A stretch of 6,163 nucleotides of DNA from Lachnospiraceae bacterium UBA4316. GTDB taxonomy: Bacteria > Bacillota > Clostridia > Lachnospirales > Lachnospiraceae. Below, one piece after another: positions 1-5,696 of the stretch. The translations under genes and the position numbers were made by a program. The notes beneath the pieces were generated by a model. It ran no database searches. It was not told where the DNA came from and saw only the letters and a program-made list of their open reading frames with translations. The stretch lies in assembly GCA_002394535.1 (NCBI GenBank), contig DGUG01000048.1, forward strand, positions 1 to 6,163. Reading direction: 5' to 3'. Within the stretch, counting starts at the first letter, position 1; each line of letters opens with the position of its first letter.

Positions 1-96
1 GTTACATTTGAAGACGGAGTCGATGAACTCGGAGTCATGAAGGAAGTGCGCAAGAACTGCAAAAAAGTTGAAGACGACTGCGAGGTTTTTATCTAA
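1..96 (+). CDS. 3' end of a small HMA-type metal-binding protein (partial)
   Basis: The first 31 codons are open in frame 1 and end at TAA (94-96); the start lies outside the window. The visible C-terminus, ending KKVEDDCEVFI, resembles the tail of the short free-standing heavy-metal-associated (HMA) proteins of Clostridia, which commonly end in a helix followed by a strand of the type KKIEPDVEV. The CxxC metal-binding motif would sit near the N-terminus and is not visible. The position directly upstream of a P1B ATPase that lacks its own HMA domain supports a role as metal chaperone or detached regulatory domain of that pump. The two cysteines in this tail (residues 20 and 27 of the fragment) are not the canonical HMA pair. 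The open frame is clear; the family assignment rests on a short tail plus context and is moderate. Confidence 0.55.
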   Translation, partial: VTFEDGVDELGVMKEVRKNCKKVEDDCEVFI

Positions 97-97
97 T

Positions 98-157
98 GAC
101 AGGATTGCAAATGCAATCCTGTCGCGGCGACGTCGAATAAGCAAAGCTTATTCGATG
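98..157. repeat. Cluster of three adjoining palindromes between the HMA gene and the ATPase gene
   Basis: Three inverted repeats follow the stop codon at a distance of one base. The first pairs 98-108 (GACAGGATTGC) with 113-123, 11 perfect pairs around AAAT. The second is GTCGC-G-GCGAC at 121-131 and shares its outer bases with its neighbours. The third pairs 131-142 with 146-157, 12 pairs including one G-U, around AAA. No run of T follows either large stem, so this is not a standard intrinsic terminator. It may be an mRNA-stabilising or processing structure separating the two cistrons, or a copy of a dispersed REP-like intergenic element. The structure is seen directly; the role is inferred. 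Confidence 0.8.
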
Positions 158-184
158 TTGGTTGTGCAAAGGGAGAACGAGTAA

Positions 185-2119
185 ATGAACAAACGTCAAA
201 AGAAAACTCTCATCAGAATAATAATTGCAGCGGTTTTGCTTGTAGTAATTGCTGTTGCAGAGCCGTTGATCGAAAGTATGGAGCCGCCATTTCAGGCTGT
301 GCCGTTGGCAAAGATCGTTACTTTCGTTCTGTACCTGATCCCTTATCTGGTTATCGGCTGTGACATACTGAAAAAGGCCTTCAAAGGAATATTGAACGGT
401 CAGGTTATGGATGAGAATTTTCTCATGGCCGTAGCAACGGTGGGAGCTTTTTGCCTCGGAGAATACCGGGAAGGTGTTGCAGTTATGCTGTTCTACCAGA
501 TCGGAGAACTGTTCCAGTCGGTTGCGGTCGGAAAGAGCCGCAGAAACATCGCTGCCCTTATGGATATCAGGCCTGACTGCGCTAATCTTGTAACTATAGA
601 AGATGGGAAGGAGACGGTTAAGAGTGTTGATCCTTCTGAAGTATCAATAGGGAGCCTTATCGAAGTCAGACCCGGAGAGAAGATACCGATAGACGGTATG
701 GTGGAGCGCGGAACATCAAGCGTTGATACCAGTGCTCTTACAGGAGAGTCCGTTCCGAGAAGTATATCCGAAGGTGATGAGGTAGTAAGCGGAAGCATCA
801 ATCAGAGCGGTGTGATCTATATCAGAACAACAAAACTTTTCGGTGAATCCACCGTATCCAAAATTCTGGAACTTGTTGAAAATGCCAGTTCGCAAAAATC
901 AAGATCCGAGAATTTTATTTCCAAATTTGCAAAATATTATACGCCGATAGTGTGTATATCCGCACTTGCCGTGGCGTTTATACCGCCTGTTGCCAATCTG
1001 ATCCTTGGTAGAGAAGCAATGTTTGGAACATTTGTGTACAGAGCACTTACATTTCTTGTAATCAGCTGCCCATGTGCACTTGTAATAAGCATTCCCTTAA
1101 GCTTTTTTGCGGGAATAGGCGGTGCATCAAGAGCCGGAGTGCTTGTCAAAGGTTCAAACTATCTTGAGGCATTATCACAGGTTGATACAGTCATTTTCGA
1201 CAAGACCGGAACTCTTACAAAAGGTGTCTTTGAAGTTGTATCCATTCACAGGAATGAGATTGATGAGGATACACTTCTTAAATATGCCGCATATGCGGAA
1301 AATAACAGCACCCACCCCATAGGCCGCTCTATAGTATCGGCATACAAACAGGAGATAGATGCTGCACAAATCTCGGATGTTCATGAGATATCCGGACGTG
1401 GTGTGGAAGCAAGTGTTTTCGGCAGGAAAATTCTTGCGGGAAACGATAAACTTATGAGTGATTACAATATAGCAATCACTGAATGTCGTGATGCCGGAAC
1501 GATAGTACATATCGCCGTTGACGGCAAATATGCGGGGCATATCCATATCTCGGATGTCATCAAGGAGACTTCAAAGAGTGCTATTTCGGGACTTAACGCC
1601 CTGGGTGTAAACAATACAATAATGCTCACAGGAGACGCAGGTGCAGTTGCCGAAAGAGTCGCTGCGGAATTGTCCATTAAAGATTACCGCGCCCAGCTCC
1701 TTCCGCAGGATAAGGTAAGGGAAGTTGAATCAGTCATAAACGGAAGGAACGGAAGTAAAGGAAAGGTTGCTTTTGCGGGAGACGGTATTAATGATGCACC
1801 TGTCCTTACCCGTGCCGATGTGGGCATAGCTATGGGAGCTTTAGGAAGCGACGCTGCAATCGAAGCTGCTGATGTTGTGCTTATGGATGATGACCCTCTC
1901 GGAATTGTTAAAGCAATCAGAATCGGAAGAAAATGTATGCGGATCGTATACGAGAATATCTGGTTTGCAATCGGTGTAAAAATCCTGTGCCTTATTTTGT
2001 CGGCATTGGGTATAGCAAATATGTGGCTTGCGATTTTTGCAGATGTGGGAGTAATGGTCCTTGCGGTACTAAACGCCATCAGAACACTGCATGTTCCGAA
2101 GTATGCCGTATCTGATTGA
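185..2119 (+). CDS. P1B-2-type heavy-metal (Zn/Cd/Pb) exporting ATPase, without N-terminal HMA domain
   Basis: This 644-residue protein carries every hallmark of a P-type metal pump: TGES in the actuator domain (186-189), the CPC metal-site motif in a membrane helix (295-297), phosphorylation motif DKTGT (339-343, D339), the HP dipeptide of the nucleotide-binding domain (377-378) and GDGINDAP (532-539). The substrate markers of the P1B-2 subgroup are also present: N591 followed seven residues later by K599 in the next-to-last helix, and D620-x-G622 in the last. By family knowledge this predicts ATP-driven export of Zn2+, Cd2+ or Pb2+ across the cytoplasmic membrane (CadA/ZntA group). About eight membrane helices are expected, starting near residues 9-26 and 42-59. 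There is no N-terminal HMA domain; translation enters almost directly into the first helix, and the neighbouring upstream gene probably supplies that domain. ATG at 185 follows the ribosome site GGGAG (171-175) at good spacing. An ArsR regulator follows downstream. Confidence 0.95.
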   Translation: MNKRQKKTLIRIIIAAVLLVVIAVAEPLIESMEPPFQAVPLAKIVTFVLYLIPYLVIGCDILKKAFKGILNGQVMDENFLMAVATVGAFCLGEYREGVAVMLFYQIGELFQSVAVGKSRRNIAALMDIRPDCANLVTIEDGKETVKSVDPSEVSIGSLIEVRPGEKIPIDGMVERGTSSVDTSALTGESVPRSISEGDEVVSGSINQSGVIYIRTTKLFGESTVSKILELVENASSQKSRSENFISKFAKYYTPIVCISALAVAFIPPVANLILGREAMFGTFVYRALTFLVISCPCALVISIPLSFFAGIGGASRAGVLVKGSNYLEALSQVDTVIFDKTGTLTKGVFEVVSIHRNEIDEDTLLKYAAYAENNSTHPIGRSIVSAYKQEIDAAQISDVHEISGRGVEASVFGRKILAGNDKLMSDYNIAITECRDAGTIVHIAVDGKYAGHIHISDVIKETSKSAISGLNALGVNNTIMLTGDAGAVAERVAAELSIKDYRAQLLPQDKVREVESVINGRNGSKGKVAFAGDGINDAPVLTRADVGIAMGALGSDAAIEAADVVLMDDDPLGIVKAIRIGRKCMRIVYENIWFAIGVKILCLILSALGIANMWLAIFADVGVMVLAVLNAIRTLHVPKYAVSD

Positions 2120-2148
2120 TTTTATCTACTTAAGAAATTATAATCAAT
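2115..2148. promoter_or_regulatory. Imperfect 34-bp palindrome, candidate operator of the ArsR-family regulator
   Basis: Outer arms ATTGATT (2115-2121) and AATCAAT (2142-2148) are perfect complements. The central hexamer CTTAAG (2129-2134) is a palindrome with exactly the same centre, between 2131 and 2132. In all 13 of 17 symmetric positions pair. The palindrome covers both hexamers of the predicted promoter for the downstream ArsR gene, which is where such repressors normally bind. It does not match the classical 12-2-12 ArsR/SmtB operator closely, because the strongest arms lie further from the centre, and the region is AT-rich, so some symmetry could be chance. Confidence 0.5.
2116..2144 (+). 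promoter_or_regulatory. Predicted sigma-A-type promoter for the ArsR gene and possibly the genes after it
   Basis: A -35 box TTGATT (2116-2121) and a perfect -10 box TATAAT (2139-2144) are separated by 17 bases, the preferred distance. The -35 box overlaps the TGA stop of the ATPase gene (2117-2119). Transcription would start near 2150-2152, only a few bases before the first possible ATG of the regulator. No terminator separates the ATPase from this promoter, so read-through from upstream is also expected. Confidence 0.65.
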
Positions 2149-2154
2149 AAGAAA

Positions 2155-2454
2155 ATGGTGGTGGAAATGGACGGAAGAGACATTTGGAATGAACTTGCCG
2201 ACCTGTTCAAGGTCTTTGGCGACAGTTCAAGGATCAGAATACTGTACAAGCTTCAGGAGGGTGAGATGTGCGTTCAGGATATTGCGGATGGTCTTTTTAT
2301 GACGCAGTCCGCCGTGTCGCATCAGCTCAAGATCCTGAAAATGAGCAAGCTTGTCAAGAACCGCCGGGACGGGAAAATGGTTTATTACAGTCTCGACGAT
2401 GATCACGTATCAACAATTCTGTCCATGGGCAAAGAGCATTTGGAAGAACAGTAA
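2155..2454 (+). CDS. ArsR/SmtB-family metal-sensing transcriptional repressor (SmtB/CzrA-like, probable zinc sensor)
   Basis: A 99-residue winged-helix protein of normal ArsR/SmtB length. The helix-turn-helix recognition region is at about 49-62 (MTQSAVSHQLKILK), followed by the wing (RRDGKMVYYSL, 70-80). The C-terminal helix holds D82-x-H84-x10-H95-x2-E98, the same spacing as the alpha-5 zinc site of SmtB (DxH, then HxxE from the partner subunit). The region before the DNA-binding helices has EMCVQDI (37-43) with one cysteine, like the ELCVGDL of SmtB rather than the CxC of CadC. Family knowledge predicts a dimer that binds DNA without metal and releases it on Zn(II) binding. Next to a P1B-2 pump, its likely target is the efflux operon. 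ATG 2155 has only a weak ribosome site; ATG 2167 is preceded by GGTGG at 5 bases and would give a 95-residue protein. Its stop lies 5 bases before the response-regulator start. Confidence 0.9.
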   Translation: MVVEMDGRDIWNELADLFKVFGDSSRIRILYKLQEGEMCVQDIADGLFMTQSAVSHQLKILKMSKLVKNRRDGKMVYYSLDDDHVSTILSMGKEHLEEQ

Positions 2455-2459
2455 ACCGT

Positions 2460-4085
2460 ATGATCAAAGTATTCTTGTGCGAAGACGAGTTTGTTGTCCG
2501 TGAGGGAATCAAAAATAATATAGACTGGGCGTCAGCCGGGTATGAATTTGTAGGGGAAGCTTCCGACGGAGAGCTTGCCCTTCCTTTGATTAGAAAGCTC
2601 GAACCGGATATTGTTATTACGGATATCAAAATGCCGTTTATGGACGGGCTGGAGCTTTCAAGAGTGATCAGGCGCGAACTCCCGTCAACACAGATTGTTA
2701 TTCTGTCGGGATATGAAGAATTCGATTATGCCAAGCAGGCAATTTCAATCGGAGTGGCTCAGTATCTTACCAAACCGATTTCGGGAGATGACCTTCTTGG
2801 GGAACTTGATTCCCTTCGGGAAAAAATCCTTAAGAGTAAGGAAGAGAATGCTCTTAAAGAAAAGTTCAAAAAGGAAATGGAAGAGAACTTAAGCCGTGAG
2901 AAGAGCGCCCTGTTTAACTCCCTTGTTTCCGGAAACTGTTCCGTAACCGAACTTCTGGATCGGGCCGAAAAGCTGAGTATGGATCTGTCCGCGGTGTGGT
3001 ACAACATTGTTCTGCTGTTCATCAAATCCGACCATCATAATATCGAGGAATACTCAGGAAGTTCCGTAACAATAGAAGAGAAGATAAACGAAATAATGTC
3101 AGCTATGGGATGTATCTGTTTTGATCGCGATCTTGAAGGGAAGGCCGTGCTTATTATGGATGACTCGGAGCAGTCACTTGTAAGCCGCCAGAATGATCTG
3201 ATCGCAAGACTTGAGGAAGTTTTTGCGCCATACGGACATATCAGGTATTCCGGTGGCGTAGGCAAAGCCGTAAACCGTCTGTCAATGCTGAACGAATCAT
3301 ACGAAGATGCCGCACGGGCTCTTGCAAACAGATTTTTTACGACAAAGAGCGGATTCTTTGAGGCTGCAAAATCCGACAGGAATGAGCCGGATACCAAAGA
3401 AGTATTTGATATGGGCTCAATAGATGCAAAGAGAATAGATAAGAGCAATGTTTCGAGATTCCTCAAACTGGGAAATCTGGATGAGATTCCTTTCTATGTA
3501 AGTGAATTCATAAAAAGCGTGGGGGAAAATGCTTTTGAATCGTATATTTTCAGGCAATACATCGCGATGGATGTTTTCTTTGCCGTATCGGGATTTGTAG
3601 AGGAACTGTCTTCCAAAAAGCAGTTTGACGGGATAGCAGAGGTAACAAAGGAATCGCTTGAGAGCGTAGAGAGTATAAAATCATATATTGCGCAGATAAT
3701 CGAAAAGGCCATAACCTACAGGGATTCCATTGCAACCAACAGATATACCGAGATAGTTGAGGATGCGGTCAAGTATATAGAAGAGAACTACAGTGACGAG
3801 GAACTCTCCCTCAACCAGCTTGCAAGCCATGTGAATGTCTCGCCCAATCATTTAAGCACCATTTTCTCGCAGCAGACCGGGCAGACCTTTATCAAATATC
3901 TGACCGAATACAGAATGAATAAAGCCAGGGAGATGCTTAAATGCACAAGCATGCGTTCAAGCGAAATAAGTGAGGCCGTCGGCTACAAGGATCCGCACTA
4001 TTTCTCCTATATGTTCAAGAAGACTGTCGGTGTAACACCCACAAATTACCGGGGTGGAAAAGATAATGAAGAGGAATATGAATGA
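2460..4085 (+). CDS. Two-component response regulator, REC plus AraC-type DNA-binding domain (YesN-like)
   Basis: Length 541 residues, typical for YesN-type regulators. The receiver domain spans about 2-122: acidic pair E8/D9, phosphoacceptor D55 within VITDIKMP, S83 at the switch position and K105 in LTKP. A charged, probably coiled segment follows (123-150), then a middle region (about 150-415) with the sequence GGVGKAVNRLS and SYEDAARAL (265-288) common to this family. The C-terminus (about 430-531) is an AraC/XylS domain with two helix-turn-helix units, at about 452-472 and 500-523, ending in the typical YFSYMFKKTVGVTPTNYR signature. It should activate carbohydrate-uptake genes when phosphorylated by the adjacent kinase. 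The start is 5 bases after the ArsR stop; the nearest ribosome-site-like sequence, GGAAG at 2442-2446, is rather distant, so translation may be coupled to ArsR. Its TGA overlaps the kinase ATG (ATGA at 4082-4085). Confidence 0.94.
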   Translation: MIKVFLCEDEFVVREGIKNNIDWASAGYEFVGEASDGELALPLIRKLEPDIVITDIKMPFMDGLELSRVIRRELPSTQIVILSGYEEFDYAKQAISIGVAQYLTKPISGDDLLGELDSLREKILKSKEENALKEKFKKEMEENLSREKSALFNSLVSGNCSVTELLDRAEKLSMDLSAVWYNIVLLFIKSDHHNIEEYSGSSVTIEEKINEIMSAMGCICFDRDLEGKAVLIMDDSEQSLVSRQNDLIARLEEVFAPYGHIRYSGGVGKAVNRLSMLNESYEDAARALANRFFTTKSGFFEAAKSDRNEPDTKEVFDMGSIDAKRIDKSNVSRFLKLGNLDEIPFYVSEFIKSVGENAFESYIFRQYIAMDVFFAVSGFVEELSSKKQFDGIAEVTKESLESVESIKSYIAQIIEKAITYRDSIATNRYTEIVEDAVKYIEENYSDEELSLNQLASHVNVSPNHLSTIFSQQTGQTFIKYLTEYRMNKAREMLKCTSMRSSEISEAVGYKDPHYFSYMFKKTVGVTPTNYRGGKDNEEEYE

Positions 4086-5521
4086 AAAGATTACGCGATT
4101 ATTTCAGGAATACCTCCCTCGCAACGAAGATACGTATATCGTATCTTCTTCTTGTAATACCGCTCGTACTTCTTCTTGGTGTTTTCTTCTATATGATGCA
4201 GAGGTCATCTCAAAAATACAGCGAGATGATATCCTCGGCTGTTCTGGCTGGTGATTTTTCCCTTGATTTTAAAAAAGATTATGACTATGAAACCTACCTT
4301 CTCATAGTCGGGAACAAAACGATTGAAGATTCCGAACTCGGCAGGATGACGGATGAAGCCGAAAGAGTGGTTGACGGCCTCATTGAAATTACCGTGAATG
4401 AAGATAATCTCAGAAGGCTTGAGGGTGTCAAGAAGTACCTGGACAATCTGCGTAAATATGTGGGAAGGATAGAAAAAAACCTTGAGGCCGGTGAGGAATA
4501 TGATGCGAATATTGAAATATGGGAAAACGATGTTCAGATCGTTACCGGGCTTATCAAGGAAGAAATATTCAGATACGTTTTCTATGAAATAAGGGATATG
4601 CAGTCTGAGAAGGCCGATATGGACAGGTTTTACCGTCAGGCGATGACGTGGAGTCTTATTTCGTTCATAGCCTTAACGGCGATGGTAACGTTTTTCTCGT
4701 TCTATCTTCCTCAAAGTTTTACCAGACCAATTACAGATCTGGTTGAGGTCACTGAAAGAATTTCACAGGGAGATCTTGAGGTTAGAAGTACAAACGGATC
4801 AAAGGACGAAGTGGGCGTATTGTCTGAGTCAATGAACCAGATGATAGAAAAGATAAACGAACTGCTGTCCCAGATCACCAAAGAACAGATAAGGATCAGG
4901 GAGGCCGAACTTGAGCTGTTGCAGGCCCAGATAAATCCCCATTTTTTGTACAATACATTGGATACCATTATATGGCTTGCCGAGGGGGGAGATCAGAAAA
5001 GAGTAGTTGATATGGTTAAGAGTCTGTCTGCTTTTTTCAGAACCTCACTGTCACGGGGAAGAGATATAATAACTATACGGGAAGAACTTCAGCACGCGGG
5101 AAGTTACTTGGAGATTCAGCAGTTCCGTTATCAGGATATACTTGAATACGAGATTGATGTGGCGGAAGAATACTACGATTATACGATTCCCAAGATAACG
5201 ATCCAGCCTCTTGTGGAAAACGCACTTTATCACGGGATTAAGAACAAAAGAGGCGGCGGAAAGATAAACATAACCGCAAAAGATGCAGGAGATGATTTTG
5301 TAATATGCGTATCCGATAACGGAATAGGTATGACAGATGAGCGTCTTGCGGAAGTAACTAAAGGCCTTACCGGATCGGCACCGGCGGAAAATGCCATATA
5401 CGGCCTGTATAATGTCAACGAGAGAATAAGGCTTAAATTCGGTGCTGCTTACGGTATAACACTACATAGTGTATATAACGAAGGAAGTATGTGCAACATA
5501 TTGTTGCCAAAGCGCTCGTAG
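4082..5521 (+). CDS. Membrane sensor histidine kinase of the YesM/LytS-like His_kinase family
   Basis: A 479-residue sensor. The first membrane helix is about 17-39, an extracellular segment runs from about 40 to 187, and the second helix is about 188-209. A HAMP linker follows (about 211-264, with TRPITDL and DEVGVLSESMNQM), then a short helix and the His_kinase domain with the phosphoacceptor H287 in QAQINPHFLYNTLD. The ATP-binding domain shows the N-box QPLVENALYHGI (375-386, N380), DNGIGM (412-417) and the glycine region GLYNVNERIRLKFG (441-454). It should autophosphorylate at H287 and pass the phosphate to D55 of the upstream regulator. The extracellular part is only about 148 residues, charged and apparently helical, smaller than the double-CACHE sensors frequent in YesM proteins. 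The start overlaps the regulator stop by 4 bases and is preceded by GAAGAGGA (4068-4075). A terminator follows 60 bases after the stop. Confidence 0.94.
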   Translation: MKRLRDYFRNTSLATKIRISYLLLVIPLVLLLGVFFYMMQRSSQKYSEMISSAVLAGDFSLDFKKDYDYETYLLIVGNKTIEDSELGRMTDEAERVVDGLIEITVNEDNLRRLEGVKKYLDNLRKYVGRIEKNLEAGEEYDANIEIWENDVQIVTGLIKEEIFRYVFYEIRDMQSEKADMDRFYRQAMTWSLISFIALTAMVTFFSFYLPQSFTRPITDLVEVTERISQGDLEVRSTNGSKDEVGVLSESMNQMIEKINELLSQITKEQIRIREAELELLQAQINPHFLYNTLDTIIWLAEGGDQKRVVDMVKSLSAFFRTSLSRGRDIITIREELQHAGSYLEIQQFRYQDILEYEIDVAEEYYDYTIPKITIQPLVENALYHGIKNKRGGGKINITAKDAGDDFVICVSDNGIGMTDERLAEVTKGLTGSAPAENAIYGLYNVNERIRLKFGAAYGITLHSVYNEGSMCNILLPKRS

Positions 5522-5584
5522 AAAAATCAACCACCCGGATAAAAAAATCAACCGATTAACTAAGTAACGATAAAAAAATCAACC
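5522..5584. repeat. Three direct repeats, phased with the DNA helix; candidate AraC-type regulator binding sites
   Basis: The sequence GATAAAAAAATCAACC occurs twice without mismatch (5538-5553 and 5569-5584), and its 11-base end AAAAATCAACC occurs once more at 5522-5532, directly after the kinase stop codon. The repeat starts are 21 and 31 bp apart, close to two and three turns of B-DNA, so all copies face the same side. AraC-family regulators typically bind such directly repeated half-sites, and the next gene is the likely target of the upstream regulator. The A-tracts, phased the same way, may also bend the DNA. The last copy runs into the left arm of the terminator. Confidence 0.7.
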
Positions 5585-5612
5585 ATGGACGTATTTAAGT
5601 TCATGGTTTTTT
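5581..5612 (+). terminator. Rho-independent terminator of the two-component operon
   Basis: Arms 5581-5590 (AACCATGGAC) and 5599-5608 form 10 pairs with one G-U around an 8-base loop, followed by a T-tract through 5612. On the opposite strand the same hairpin is followed by GA and seven T, so it could also stop transcription from the other side, although no convergent gene is visible. It isolates the kinase transcript from the binding-protein gene. Confidence 0.85.
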
Positions 5613-5626
5613 AATATTTGAAAGAT

Positions 5627-5632
5627 TATTAT
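5627..5632 (+). promoter_or_regulatory. Possible -10 element for the sugar-binding lipoprotein gene
   Basis: TATTAT differs at one position from the consensus -10 box and lies between the terminator and the lipoprotein gene. At the proper distance upstream (around 5604-5609) there is no recognisable -35 box, which would fit a promoter that needs an activator. A start near 5639 would give a leader of about 58 bases. AT-rich sequence makes chance matches easy, so this is tentative. Confidence 0.3.
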
Positions 5633-5649
5633 CGTATCATCGGGTAGGG

Positions 5650-5666
5650 GGATAGGCTCCTTATCC
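5650..5666 (+). other. Small hairpin in the leader of the lipoprotein gene
   Basis: GGATAGG (5650-5656) pairs with CTTATCC (5660-5666) around CTC, seven pairs with one G-U. It ends 17 bases before the ribosome site GGGAGGA. It could protect the 5' end of a highly expressed message. It is too small to propose a riboswitch. Confidence 0.4.
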
Positions 5667-5696
5667 AGATCAAAATTATTCCAGGGAGGATAGAAA

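Noticed and set aside
98..157. Intrinsic terminator after the HMA gene
   Set aside because: The stems are strong but no T-run follows either one, so a standard rho-independent stop is not supported.
1175..1546. Open frame on the - strand inside the ATPase gene (and similar antisense frames elsewhere in the pump, regulator and kinase)
   Set aside because: These overlap strongly supported coding sequence, lack ribosome sites and show no protein family features.
2114..2126. Similarity of GATTGATTTTATC at the ArsR promoter to the reverse complement of the 5538-5584 repeats
   Set aside because: The match needs a three-base gap in a T-run and one mismatch; in AT-rich DNA this is too weak to claim a shared regulator site.
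2440..2464. Promoter TTGGAA with TATGAT just before the response-regulator gene
   Set aside because: The spacing is only 13 bases and the -10 box overlaps the start codon, so it cannot serve that gene's normal start.
5522..5584. CRISPR-like repeat array
   Set aside because: Only two full copies of 16 bases and one partial copy, with irregular spacers of about 10-15 bases. This is too short and irregular for CRISPR and no cas gene is present.
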